A DNA stretch of 64,000 bases, from the NCBI RefSeq assembly GCF_040327995.1, contig NZ_JBEPIJ010000010.1:69683-133682 (forward strand), in the 5' to 3' direction. Positions 36,477-46,606 of this stretch are shown here, piece by piece. The position numbers and the translations under genes are program-made. The notes beneath the pieces are model-generated. The model was not told where the DNA came from and searched no databases. It saw nothing but the letters and a program-made list of their open reading frames with translations. Position 1 is the stretch's first letter, and every line of letters starts with the position of its first letter. This DNA comes from Solimonas thermocellulolyticum. Its GTDB lineage: Bacteria; Pseudomonadota; Gammaproteobacteria; Nevskiales; Nevskiaceae.

Positions 36477-37612
36477 ACCGGCACCACCGTGCGCGACAGC
36501 GACGCATGCAATGCGCGCAGGGTCTCGACGAAGGCGTCGATCTGTTCCGCGGTATTGTCCACACCGAGGCTGACGCGGATCGCGCCGCGCGCGATTTCGG
36601 GCTCGACGCCCATCGCCAGCAGCACGTGGCTCGGCTCGTGCTTGCCACTGGCGCAGGCCGAACCGCTGGACACCGCGAATCCCTTGCGATCGAGCTGCAT
36701 CAGCAAGGCCTCGCCATCGAAACCCGGCAGCGCGAACTGCACGGTGTTGGGCAGGCGCTCGACGCCGGCGGCAAAGACACGCACACCCGGCAGCGTCGCG
36801 AGGCCGGCCTCGAGGCGCTCGCGCAGCGCCAGCGTGTGCCGCGTGCGGCGCTCGAGCTCCTGCCGCGCCAGCTCGGCGGCGACGCCGAAACCGACGATGG
36901 CAGCGACGTTCTCGGTGCCGCCGCGCAAGCCCTTTTCCTGTGGCCCGCCGTGATGCAGGGGCACGAGGTCGACCTCGGCACGGCGCACGAGTGCGCCGAT
37001 GCCCTTGGGGCCGTAGAGCTTGTGGCTGGACAGACTCATCAGATCGGCGCCGAGCGCACGAAAATCGACCGCGATGCGTCCGGCGGCCTGCACCGCGTCG
37101 ACGTGTAGCCAGGCGCCGGCCTCGTGCACCAGCGCCGCGGCGCGTGCGAGATCCTGGACCACACCGGTTTCGTTGTTGGCGCGCATCAGCGCGACCAGCG
37201 CCACCGGCCCCTGCGCCAGCTGCGCCGCGAGCGCAGACCAGTCGACGATGCCCTGCGCATCGACCGCCACCGCCGCGACGTCGCGCTCACCGGCCAGCGC
37301 CAATGCAGCCTCCATGACCGCGGGGTGTTCGGTCGCGCCGTACAGCAGCCGTCCACGGCGCACCGCGGCCACGCCCTTGACCGCGAGGTTGTTCGCCTCG
37401 GTACCACCGGAGGTCCAGACGATCTCGCCCGGCTGGCAGCCGACCAGCGCCGCCACCTGTTCGCGCGCGCGCTCGACGGCATCGCGCGCGGCGCGACCGA
37501 AGCGATGCAGCGACGAAGCATTGCCGTAAGGGCCGGACAGGTACGGCAGCATCGCCTCGAGTACGCGCGCATCGAGCGGCGTGGTCGCGTTGTGATCGAG
37601 GTAGGTGGGCAT
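36473..37612 (-). CDS. Second cysteine desulfurase, NifS-like
   Basis: 379-residue class V aminotransferase fold. PLP lysine in SLSSHKLYGPKG, His-containing ATEHPAVMEA, and active-site SSGSACASGKHEPSHVLLAM. The active-site loop resembles NifS-type and other NifS/IscS paralogues more than IscS itself. Translationally coupled to the downstream iscS, so two different desulfurases are made from one transcript with cysE. Whether it forms a complex with IscS or serves a separate thiolation route is unknown. Confidence 0.9.
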   Translation of the reverse strand: MPTYLDHNATTPLDARVLEAMLPYLSGPYGNASSLHRFGRAARDAVERAREQVAALVGCQPGEIVWTSGGTEANNLAVKGVAAVRRGRLLYGATEHPAVMEAALALAGERDVAAVAVDAQGIVDWSALAAQLAQGPVALVALMRANNETGVVQDLARAAALVHEAGAWLHVDAVQAAGRIAVDFRALGADLMSLSSHKLYGPKGIGALVRRAEVDLVPLHHGGPQEKGLRGGTENVAAIVGFGVAAELARQELERRTRHTLALRERLEAGLATLPGVRVFAAGVERLPNTVQFALPGFDGEALLMQLDRKGFAVSSGSACASGKHEPSHVLLAMGVEPEIARGAIRVSLGVDNTAEQIDAFVETLRALHASLSRTVVPV

Positions 37613-37649
37613 CGCGGGTCTACGGGACTTCTGCGGCGGGGCCGTACAC

Positions 37650-38453
37650 CTAGTCCAGTGCGGTGCGCCCGTCGGTGTGCCGGCGATCGGCCGAACCGGC
37701 GTTCGGCGCACGCCGGTCTGCTTCGGCTTCGCCCTTGCAGAAGTCCGGCAGCTCCAGACGGCCGAGTTCGAGCTCGGGCATACGGCTGTCCAGCTCGCGC
37801 ACGATCTTGCACATGCGCGTGATCTGCTCGTCCTGGGCCTGCACGTGCTCCAGGATCTTGGCGATGGCCTTGGCCACCGGATCGGACATGCCCTCGTCGG
37901 TGATGCCGTAGGCGTGGAACTCGGTCTTACGCTGTGCATCGATGCCGACGATGCGCGCCGGTATGCCGACCGCGGTCGCGCCTTCCGGCACCGCACGCAC
38001 GACCACCGCATTGCTGCCGATGTTCGCGCCGTCGCCGACCGTGAACGGCCCGAGCACCTTGGCGCCGGCGCCGACGACGACGTTGCGGCCCAGCGTCGGA
38101 TGGCGCTTGACCCCGCGCGTGAGCGAAGTGCCGCCCAGGGTCACGCCCTGGTAGATCGTGCAGTCGTCGCCGACCTCGGCAGTCTCGCCGATGACCACGC
38201 CCAGACCATGATCGATGAACACGCGCCGGCCGATCCGTGCGCCCGGATGGATCTCGATGCCGGTCAGCCAGCGCGCGAAGTGCGAGTTCAAGCGCGCCAG
38301 CCACTTGAACCCGTGCGTCCACAGCCAGTGCGACACCCGGTGAGCCCAGATCGCGTGCAGACCCGGATAACAGGTCACGACCTCCCACCACGACTGCGCG
38401 GCGGGATCCCGCTCGCGGATGGAGCGAATGTCTTCGCGGAGCCGATCGAACAT
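37650..38453 (-). CDS. cysE: Serine O-acetyltransferase
   Basis: 267-residue left-handed parallel beta-helix enzyme making O-acetylserine for cysteine synthesis. Hexapeptide repeats and catalytic region are clear: IDHGLGVVIGETAEVGDDCTIYQG, and GVKRHPTLGRNVVVGAGAKVLGP. The C-terminal tail is long and charged. Lies 37 bp before the NifS-like desulfurase, supplying cysteine to the desulfurases. A -10-like TAGAAT sits about 50 nt upstream within trmJ. Confidence 0.93.
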   Translation of the reverse strand: MFDRLREDIRSIRERDPAAQSWWEVVTCYPGLHAIWAHRVSHWLWTHGFKWLARLNSHFARWLTGIEIHPGARIGRRVFIDHGLGVVIGETAEVGDDCTIYQGVTLGGTSLTRGVKRHPTLGRNVVVGAGAKVLGPFTVGDGANIGSNAVVVRAVPEGATAVGIPARIVGIDAQRKTEFHAYGITDEGMSDPVAKAIAKILEHVQAQDEQITRMCKIVRELDSRMPELELGRLELPDFCKGEAEADRRAPNAGSADRRHTDGRTALD

Positions 38454-38501
38454 GGGCGGATGAGAGGGGCGCGTGGATGGGCGAGCGTGGTCGGACCGAG
38501 T

Positions 38502-39314
38502 CTATTCTAGACCAAATTGGTCCGCATTATCCCCCGCCCCGTCGCGCGGCTGCACGAGACGACGCCGCTTGGGCCGCTCGACGGAGGTCAGGATGCCGCG
38601 CAGGATGTTGAGCTCGTTGCGGTCGGGGCCGGCGCGGTTGAAGAAGGTGCGCAGCCGGCGCATGAGCATGCGCGGATTGGCCGGGTCGAGGAAGCCGGTG
38701 GCCAACAGGACGCGCTCGAGGTGCGCGTAGAAGCGCTCCATCTCGTCTGCCGTTGGCGGCGCATACCACGGGTGCTGTTTCTTGCTCGCGACCTCGCCCG
38801 GCTCGGGCAGTGCCGTACGGCGCAGTTCATAAGCGATCACCTGCACCGCCTGCGCGAGGTTCAGCGAGCGGTACGCAGGATTGGCGGGAATCAGCACGGT
38901 GGCGTGGCAACGGTCGACTTCATCGTTGGTCAGCCCGGTGCGTTCGCAACCAAAGACGAAGGCCACCGGCGCCTCGGCGGCAAGCGCGACGGCTCGCGTC
39001 GCGGCCTGCCACGGTCGCAGCGGCTCGTCGCCCAGATGGCGCGGACGCGCCGACAGCGCCACGACCCAACCGCAGTCGGCCACGGCCTCGTCGAGCGTGC
39101 CGACGACGCGCACACTGTCGAGCACACTGGTCGCGTGCGCCGCGGTGGCCCGTGCCTGCGGATGCGGATAGCGGTCCGGGTTCACCAGAACCAGATGGTG
39201 CAAGCCCATCGTCAACATCGCCCGCGCGCTCGCGCCGATGTTGCCCGGATGCTGCGTGGACACCAGAACGATGCGGATGTTCGCGAGAGGATCGACGTCG
39301 GAGCGCGGGGCCAT
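38502..39314 (-). CDS. trmJ: tRNA (cytidine/uridine-32-2'-O) methyltransferase TrmJ
   Basis: 270-residue SPOUT-class methyltransferase modifying position 32 of tRNAs. STQHPGNIGASARAM, VFGCERTGLTNDEV and RSLNLAQAVQVIAYE are the SAM-binding trefoil-knot motifs. A TAGAAT -10-like hexamer is only six bases before the ATG, so the message could be almost leaderless. In gammaproteobacteria trmJ normally precedes iscR; here cysE follows instead. Confidence 0.94.
   Translation of the reverse strand: MAPRSDVDPLANIRIVLVSTQHPGNIGASARAMLTMGLHHLVLVNPDRYPHPQARATAAHATSVLDSVRVVGTLDEAVADCGWVVALSARPRHLGDEPLRPWQAATRAVALAAEAPVAFVFGCERTGLTNDEVDRCHATVLIPANPAYRSLNLAQAVQVIAYELRRTALPEPGEVASKKQHPWYAPPTADEMERFYAHLERVLLATGFLDPANPRMLMRRLRTFFNRAGPDRNELNILRGILTSVERPKRRRLVQPRDGAGDNADQFGLE
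38504..38522 (-). promoter_or_regulatory. Putative cysE-operon promoter with palindromic operator
   Basis: On the minus strand TAGAAT (38504-38509) is directly preceded by the near-perfect palindrome GACCAATTTGGTC (38510-38522). The palindrome overlaps the expected -35 region and the last codons of trmJ. Placement fits repression by a dimeric regulator, perhaps of the Rrf2 type, but the known IscR consensus spacing is not matched. Confidence 0.4.
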
Positions 39315-39354
39315 GGTGATATTCTAGGCTGCCTTATTTTGTTCCTTCGAGAAC

Positions 39355-40155
39355 ATGCACCCGCTGGTCAACATCGCCGTGATGGCTGCGCGCGCAGCCG
39401 GCAATTTCATCATGCGCAACTTCGACCGGGCGGACGCGCTCAGCGTCGAGCGCAAGGCGCGCAACGACTTCGTCACTCAGATCGACCGCGGCGCCGAGGC
39501 CGAAATCATCCGCCACATCCGCAAGGCCTATCCCGACCATGCGATCCTCGCCGAAGAATCCGGCGCGCTGGAAGGCCGCCGTGGCGCGAGCGAGGTCACC
39601 TGGATCATCGATCCTCTGGACGGCACGACCAATTTCCTGCACCGCATTCCGCATTTCGCGGTGTCGATCGGGATCCAGGTGCGCGATCGTCTCGAACACG
39701 GCGTGATCTACGCGCCCTGTACGCAGGACCTGTACACGGCGAGCCGCGGCGCCGGCGCGGTGCTCAACAGCCGGCGCATTCGCGTCAGTAGTTGTCGCGA
39801 TCTGGGACAGGCGCTGATCGGCACCGGCGTGCCGCTGCGCGAGGAGTACCTCGCCCACTACGCGACGATGCTGTGCAATGTCGCGCGCGAGACCGCCGGC
39901 ATCCGCCGCGCCGGGTCGGCCGCACTCGATCTGGCCTACGTCGCCGCCGGGCGCCTCGAAGGTTTCTGGGAATACAACCTGAAACCCTGGGACATGGCGG
40001 CCGGCATCGTCCTGGTGCAGGAGGCCGGCGGCGCCGTGCGCGAGCTCGAGGGTGGCGCCGACGTGCTGACGAGCGGTCATATCCTCGCCGGCACGGTGCC
40101 GCTGATCGACCAGCTGGCCGCGCTCTTGCCGCCGCGTCGTGCGGCGGCCGCTTGA
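39355..40155 (+). CDS. suhB: Inositol-1-monophosphatase family protein SuhB
   Basis: 266-residue Mg2+-dependent phosphatase. Metal ligands and motif: EE in ILAEESG, and IIDPLDGTTNFL with Asp ligands, plus WDMAAGIVLVQEAGG. In E. coli SuhB also assembles the rRNA transcription antitermination complex with NusA. Divergent from trmJ with a 40-bp gap, the usual arrangement. Ends 10 bp before rfbB. Confidence 0.93.
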   Translation: MHPLVNIAVMAARAAGNFIMRNFDRADALSVERKARNDFVTQIDRGAEAEIIRHIRKAYPDHAILAEESGALEGRRGASEVTWIIDPLDGTTNFLHRIPHFAVSIGIQVRDRLEHGVIYAPCTQDLYTASRGAGAVLNSRRIRVSSCRDLGQALIGTGVPLREEYLAHYATMLCNVARETAGIRRAGSAALDLAYVAAGRLEGFWEYNLKPWDMAAGIVLVQEAGGAVRELEGGADVLTSGHILAGTVPLIDQLAALLPPRRAAAA

Positions 40156-40165
40156 GCCACGACCC

Positions 40166-41236
40166 ATGAGCGAGACCCTGCTGATCACAGGTGGCGCCGG
40201 ATTCATCGGCTCGGCGCTGATCCGCCTGTTGCTGCGCGAGTCCGACTATCGCATCGTCAACGTCGACAAGTTGAGCTACGCGGCGAGCCCCGAAGCGCTG
40301 GAGGATGCACCGCAGCATCCGCGCTACCGTTTCGAGCGGGTCGACATCTGCGATGCGGCGGCGTTGACGCGCGTGTTCGCCGAGCATCGCCCCGACGGCG
40401 TGCTGCACCTGGCCGCCGAATCACACGTGGACCGCTCCATCGACGGACCGGCCGACTTCATCCAGACCAACATCGTCGGCACGTTCCGGCTGCTCGAGGT
40501 CGCGCTCGGCTACTTCCAGTCGCTCGACGGACCCGCACGCGCACGCTTCCGCTTCCACCACGTTTCCACCGACGAAGTCTACGGCTCACTCGGCGAAGAC
40601 GGCCTGTTCACGGAAACCACACCGTACGCGCCGAACTCGCCGTATTCGGCGAGCAAGGCCAGTTCCGATCATCTGGTCCGCGCCTGGCACCACACCTACG
40701 GCTTGCCGGTGGTGGTGACCAACTGCTCGAACAACTACGGGCCTTATCAATTCCCCGAGAAGCTGATCCCGCTGATGATCCTCAATGCACTGGAGTTCAA
40801 GCCGCTGCCGGTCTACGGCACCGGCGCCAACGTGCGCGACTGGCTCTATGTCGAGGACCATGCCCGCGCGCTGCGCCTGGTGTTCGAGCATGGCCGCATC
40901 GGCGAGCAGTACAACATCGGCGGCCACAACGAGCAGCGCAACCTGGATCTGGTCGAACGGCTCTGCGATCTCATCGACACCTTGCAGCCCGATGCTGTCG
41001 GCCGCAAGCGCCGCGAGCTGATCACCTTCGTCGAGGATCGCAAGGGCCACGACCTGCGCTATGCGATCGACGCCGGCAAGATCCGGCGTGAGCTGGGCTG
41101 GCGCCCGCGGGAAACCTTCGACACCGGCCTGCGCAAGACCGTCGAGTGGTACCTGGCCAACCGCGCGTGGTGCGAGACCGTGCAGGCGCGCGGCTACCAG
41201 CGCCAGCGTCTTGGGCTGGCCAGGAAGGCGTCATGA
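40166..41236 (+). CDS. rfbB: dTDP-glucose 4,6-dehydratase
   Basis: 356-residue short-chain dehydrogenase-type enzyme for the second step to dTDP-L-rhamnose. NAD+ site TGGAGFIGSALI, catalytic STDEVYGSL (Asp-Glu) and YSASKASSDH (Tyr-Lys). C-terminal HDLRYAIDAGKIRRELGW is typical. Start at MSETLLITGG. Overlaps rfbA by four bases (ATGA). Confidence 0.96.
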   Translation: MSETLLITGGAGFIGSALIRLLLRESDYRIVNVDKLSYAASPEALEDAPQHPRYRFERVDICDAAALTRVFAEHRPDGVLHLAAESHVDRSIDGPADFIQTNIVGTFRLLEVALGYFQSLDGPARARFRFHHVSTDEVYGSLGEDGLFTETTPYAPNSPYSASKASSDHLVRAWHHTYGLPVVVTNCSNNYGPYQFPEKLIPLMILNALEFKPLPVYGTGANVRDWLYVEDHARALRLVFEHGRIGEQYNIGGHNEQRNLDLVERLCDLIDTLQPDAVGRKRRELITFVEDRKGHDLRYAIDAGKIRRELGWRPRETFDTGLRKTVEWYLANRAWCETVQARGYQRQRLGLARKAS

Positions 41237-42108
41237 AGGGGATCATCCTCGCCGGCGGCAGCGGCACGCGCCTTTACCCGGTCACGCAGGCCGTGTCCAA
41301 GCAACTGCTGCCGGTCTACGACAAGCCGATGATCTACTACCCGCTGACGACGCTGATGCTGTCCGGCATCCGCGAGATCCTGGTGATCTCGACGCCACAG
41401 GACACGCCGCGCTTCGCGGCCCTGCTCGGCGACGGCAGCCAGTGGGGCATCTCGCTGTCTTATGCGGTGCAGCCGAGCCCGGACGGACTCGCGCAGGCCT
41501 TTCTCATCGGCGCGGATTTCATCGGCGGCGACGCCTGCGCGCTGGTGCTCGGCGACAACCTGTTCCACGGTCACGATCTGGTGCCGCTGTTGCAACGTGC
41601 GGCGGCGCGGCGAGAGGGCGCCACCGTGTTCGCCTATGCGGTGACCGACCCCGAGCGCTACGGCGTCGTCGAGTTCGACGCCGACGGGCGCGTACTGTCG
41701 ATCGAAGAAAAGCCCAAGGCGCCGAAATCCCGCTACGCCGTCACCGGCCTGTACTACTACGATGCGCAGGTCGTCGAGCTCGCCCGCCGCATCAAGCCCT
41801 CGGCGCGCGGCGAGCTGGAGATCACCGATCTAAACCGCCTCTACCTCGAAGCGGGTGCGCTCCACGTCGAGGTCATGGGTCGCGGCATGGCCTGGCTCGA
41901 CACCGGCACCCACGACTCGCTGCTCGACGCCGGAACCTTCATCCAGACGCTGGAAAAGCGTCAGGGCCTGAAGATCGCCTGCCCCGAGGAGGTCGCCTAC
42001 CGCAGCGGCTTCATCGACGCCGATCAGTTGCGCAGCCTCGCCCTTCCGCTACTCAAGAGCGGTTACGGCGAGTATCTGCTGCGCGTGCTCGAAGAACGGG
42101 TGTACTGA
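41233..42108 (+). CDS. rfbA: Glucose-1-phosphate thymidylyltransferase
   Basis: 291 residues; joins dTTP and glucose-1-phosphate, the first step to dTDP-rhamnose, and is inhibited by the end product in homologues. ILAGGSGTRLYPVT is the nucleotide-binding start, with LGDNLFHGHD, EEKPKAPKSRYAVTGLYYYD and GMAWLDTGTHDSLLDA. Length equals E. coli RfbA/RmlA. Translationally coupled to rfbB. Confidence 0.96.
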   Translation: MKGIILAGGSGTRLYPVTQAVSKQLLPVYDKPMIYYPLTTLMLSGIREILVISTPQDTPRFAALLGDGSQWGISLSYAVQPSPDGLAQAFLIGADFIGGDACALVLGDNLFHGHDLVPLLQRAAARREGATVFAYAVTDPERYGVVEFDADGRVLSIEEKPKAPKSRYAVTGLYYYDAQVVELARRIKPSARGELEITDLNRLYLEAGALHVEVMGRGMAWLDTGTHDSLLDAGTFIQTLEKRQGLKIACPEEVAYRSGFIDADQLRSLALPLLKSGYGEYLLRVLEERVY

Positions 42109-42120
42109 AGAGGTGTGCCC

Positions 42121-42666
42121 ATGCAGGTGATCGCTACCGCCCTGCCCGAGGTGCTGATCTTAGAGCCCAAGCTCATCGGCGATGCCCGCGGTTTCTTCAT
42201 GGAGAGCTTCCACGCTCGCCGCTTCGCCGAGCTGACCGGCTGCGATGAGGCGATGGTGCAGGACAATCATTCGCGCTCGACACGTGGCGTCTTGCGCGGC
42301 CTGCACTACCAATTGCCGCCAAAGGCCCAGGGCAAGCTGGTGCGTGTCGTCGCCGGCGAGATCTTCGACGTCGCCGTGGACATCCGCCGTGGATCGCCGA
42401 CCTTCGGCCACTGGGTCGGCGTCACGCTGTCGGCCGACAACAAGCGCCAGCTCTGGGTGCCGCCGGGTTTCGCCCATGGCTTCTGCGTGACCTCGGACAG
42501 CGCCGACGTGATCTACAAGGTCACTGCCTACTACTCGCCGGAGCACGATCGCGCCATCCGCTGGGACGATCCGGCCATCGGCATCGAGTGGCCGCTCGAT
42601 GCGCCACCGCAGCTTTCCGGCAAAGACGAGAAGGCGCCGCTGCTGCGTGACGCCGAGGTATTCTGA
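42121..42666 (+). CDS. rfbC: dTDP-4-dehydrorhamnose 3,5-epimerase
   Basis: 181-residue cupin-fold epimerase, the third step. Catalytic His in RGLHYQLPPKAQGKLVRV, and Tyr in YKVTAYYSPEHDRAIRWDDP. The start MQVIATALP has AGAGG about 8 nt upstream; a GTG two codons earlier is less likely. Twelve bases after rfbA and two before rfbD. Confidence 0.95.
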   Translation: MQVIATALPEVLILEPKLIGDARGFFMESFHARRFAELTGCDEAMVQDNHSRSTRGVLRGLHYQLPPKAQGKLVRVVAGEIFDVAVDIRRGSPTFGHWVGVTLSADNKRQLWVPPGFAHGFCVTSDSADVIYKVTAYYSPEHDRAIRWDDPAIGIEWPLDAPPQLSGKDEKAPLLRDAEVF

Positions 42667-42668
42667 GC

Positions 42669-43528
42669 GTGCGCCGCGTCGTCGTCACCGGTGCCGGCGG
42701 TCAGCTCGGCGTGGAGCTCGTGCGGCGCGCACCGGTCGGCGTCGAGGTCATCGGTCTTGACCGCACTGCGCTCGACATCGGCGACGGCGTCGCCGTGCAT
42801 CGAGCGATGCGCGACACCCGACCGAGCGCGATCATCAACGCCGGCGCCTACACCGCGGTCGATCGCGCCGAAAGCGAACCGGATGCCGCCCACCGCGCCA
42901 ACGCCGAAGGCCCGCGTCATCTCGCTGCGGCGGCAGCGGCAACCGGCGCGCGCCTGCTGCACGTCTCCACCGATTTCGTCTTCGACGGCGGCAAATCCTC
43001 GCCCTATCTGCCGGAAGACGACACCGCCCCGCTCGGAGTCTACGGCGCCAGCAAGCTCGCCGGCGAGCAGGCGGTGCGCGATACCGCCGGGGTCGATGCG
43101 CTGATCGTACGCACCGGCTGGGTCTACTCGGCGCACGGTCAGAACTTCGTCAAGACCATGCTGCGTCTGATGCGCGAACGTCCCGAGGTGCGCGTCGTCG
43201 CCGACCAGATCGGCACGCCAACCTCGACCGCGACGCTGGCCGACACGCTGTGGACCCTGCTCGACCGCGATGCGCCGTCCGGCACCTATCACTGCAGCGA
43301 TGCCGGGGTCGCGAGCTGGTATGACTTCGCCTACGCGATCCGCGAGCTCGCACAGGCCAGCAGCGGCGAGCAGCTCGCACCGGTGCGGCCGATCGCGACC
43401 GCCGACTATCCCACACCGGCGCGACGCCCGGCCTACAGCGTGCTCGACAAGACCACGACCTGGGCTATCACCGGCATGGCGCCGCACTGGCGCGAGCCGC
43501 TGCGCGCCGTCATCGATGAGCTGGTTCG

Positions 43529-43532
<4 letters not shown>
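42669..43532 (+). CDS. rfbD: dTDP-4-dehydrorhamnose reductase
   Basis: 287-residue NADPH-dependent reductase, final step to dTDP-L-rhamnose used in O-antigen or other glycans. GTG start two bases after rfbC. VTGAGGQLG is the dinucleotide site, STDFVFDGGKSSPYLPEDD and YGASKLAGEQAV contain the catalytic Thr/Tyr/Lys. Its stop codon overlaps the stop of converging serS by four bases. No glycosyltransferase genes follow, so rhamnose transfer is encoded elsewhere. Confidence 0.95.
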
Positions 43533-44800
<1,268 letters not shown>

Positions 44801-44849
44801 CGTCGTCGCAAGGGGCGTGGTGTGTGAGCGCGTTATTGTAGGCCGGGCC

Positions 44850-45227
44850 TCAGCCGGCGACGGCGCGCCCGAGCCCCATGCCCAACGCCGCGGCACCCAG
44901 GCACAGCACAATATTGAGCAGCACGTTGAGCACCGCGATGCCGGTGTGGCCGGCCTGGGCCAAACGCAGCGTTTCCACCGAGAAGGCCGAAAAGGTCGTG
45001 AACGCGCCGAGAAAGCCGACGATCAAGAGGGCGCGCATGCTGTCGCTGCCGCCACCGGACTCGACCATGCGCGCGAACAACCAGCCGGCGATACCGCTGC
45101 CGAGCACGTTGACCACCAGCGTGCCGTAGGGGAAGGCCGGCCCCAGCCAGACCGTCAGCAGACGCACGCTGCCGTAACGGGCTAGCGCGCCGAGTGCGCC
45201 ACCGACGGCAACCGCGAACCACGGCAT
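44850..45227 (-). CDS. crcB: Fluoride exporter CrcB/Fluc
   Basis: 125-residue four-helix dual-topology fluoride channel, which works as a dimer. GGALGALARYG, PYGTLVVNVLGSGIAGW and GFLGAFTTFSAFSVET are the family signatures (Asn in the second helix, Phe box and TTFS in the third). The start overlaps the rarA stop by one base, so it is co-translated. No fluoride riboswitch was found upstream, consistent with expression from the rarA transcript. Confidence 0.92.
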   Translation of the reverse strand: MPWFAVAVGGALGALARYGSVRLLTVWLGPAFPYGTLVVNVLGSGIAGWLFARMVESGGGSDSMRALLIVGFLGAFTTFSAFSVETLRLAQAGHTGIAVLNVLLNIVLCLGAAALGMGLGRAVAG

Positions 45228-46555
45228 CACGCGGCACCGTTCTTGCGCTGGCGCAGCGCGGCAAGGCGCTCGGCAATCCGTGCCTCGACGCCGCGTGCGC
45301 TCGGTTCGTAAAGGCGGACCTCGCCCAGCCGCTCGGGCAGGTAGCGCTGGCCCACGGCCTGGGCGTCCGGCTCGTCGTGATCGTAGCGATAGCCGGCGCC
45401 GTAGCCGAGATCTTTCATCAGCTTGGTCGGCGCGTTGCGCAAATGCATCGGCACCTCCAGCGTGCCGGTCTGCTCGACCAGCGTTCGCGCCGCGTTGTAG
45501 CCAGCATAGACCGCATTGCTCTTCGGCGCGCAGGCGAGATAGACCACGGCCTGCGCGATCGCGAGCTCACCTTCGGGACTGCCCAAGCGCTCGTAGCTCT
45601 GCCACGCGGCAAGGCACAGCTCCTGCGCGCGCGGATCGGCGAGGCCAATGTCCTCGACGGCCATGCGCAGCAGGCGGCGCGCGAGGTAGTGCGGATCGCA
45701 GCCGCCGTCGATCATGCGTGCATACCAGTACAGCGCGGCATCCGGATCGCTGCCGCGCACTGACTTGTGCAGTGCCGAGATCTGGTCGTAGAAGTGCTCG
45801 CCCTGCTTGTCGAAGCGACGCAGACCCTTGCCAATCAGCCGCTCCAGCGCCTGCGCGTCGTGCGCATCGGGTTGCGCGCGCACCAGTTCCGCGGCGGTTT
45901 CGAGCAGAACAAGGCCGCGTCGCGCGTCACCATCCGCCGCCTCGGCGATGCGTTCGATCCAGCCCGCCGGCAAGGCGACGGCGACACCGCGCTCGGCATC
46001 GGCGCAGGCGCGTTGCAGTAGCGCGATCACGTCCTGCTGCTGCAGTGCCCGCAGCACGAACACGCGCAGCCGCGACAGCAACGCGCCGTTGAGTTCGAAC
46101 GACGGGTTCTCGGTGGTCGCGCCGATCAGAGTCAGCGTGCCGTCCTCGACGAAGGGCAGCAGGGCATCCTGCTGCGCCTTGTTGAAGCGGTGGATCTCGT
46201 CGATGAACAGTACCGTGCGCTGCGGCATGACGCCCGTCGCGGCCGCCTGCGCCCGCGCCACCGCCTCGCGGATGTCCTTGACTCCGGCGAGCACCGCCGA
46301 CAGCGTCAGAAACTGCGCCTCGGTGTGACCGGCGATCAGCCGCGCCAGCGTGGTCTTGCCGACCCCCGGCGGACCCCAGAACACCATCGACGGCACGTTG
46401 CCGGCTTCGAGCAGGGTGCGCAGCGGCGCGCCGGCGCCGAGCAGATGTGTCTGGCCGACCACCTCGTCGAGCGTGCGCGGGCGCATGCGCTCGGCCAGCG
46501 GTTGGGCTGACGACGAGGTTCGTGCGGCGGGACGGGCTTGGGCTTGTGGGGACAT
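45227..46555 (-). CDS. rarA: Replication-associated recombination protein A (RarA/MgsA)
   Basis: 442-residue AAA+ ATPase that acts at stalled replication forks, related to clamp loaders. Walker A GPPGVGKTTLAR, Walker B VLFIDEIHRF, sensor 1 LIGATTENPSFE, and a C-terminal tetramerisation region. Start at the ATG (MSPQAQA) preceded by a possible GTG one codon upstream. crcB follows with a one-base overlap; lolA lies upstream 51 bp away. Confidence 0.94.
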   Translation of the reverse strand: MSPQAQARPAARTSSSAQPLAERMRPRTLDEVVGQTHLLGAGAPLRTLLEAGNVPSMVFWGPPGVGKTTLARLIAGHTEAQFLTLSAVLAGVKDIREAVARAQAAATGVMPQRTVLFIDEIHRFNKAQQDALLPFVEDGTLTLIGATTENPSFELNGALLSRLRVFVLRALQQQDVIALLQRACADAERGVAVALPAGWIERIAEAADGDARRGLVLLETAAELVRAQPDAHDAQALERLIGKGLRRFDKQGEHFYDQISALHKSVRGSDPDAALYWYARMIDGGCDPHYLARRLLRMAVEDIGLADPRAQELCLAAWQSYERLGSPEGELAIAQAVVYLACAPKSNAVYAGYNAARTLVEQTGTLEVPMHLRNAPTKLMKDLGYGAGYRYDHDEPDAQAVGQRYLPERLGEVRLYEPSARGVEARIAERLAALRQRKNGAA

Positions 46556-46606
46556 CACGCTCGCGGCGTTGGCGGCCTTGAGCGCCGATCCTAGCAGGCG
46601 CTCCGA

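Noticed and set aside
44801..45250. Fluoride riboswitch near crcB
   Set aside because: crcB overlaps rarA by one base with no room for a leader, and no riboswitch-like fold was recognised.
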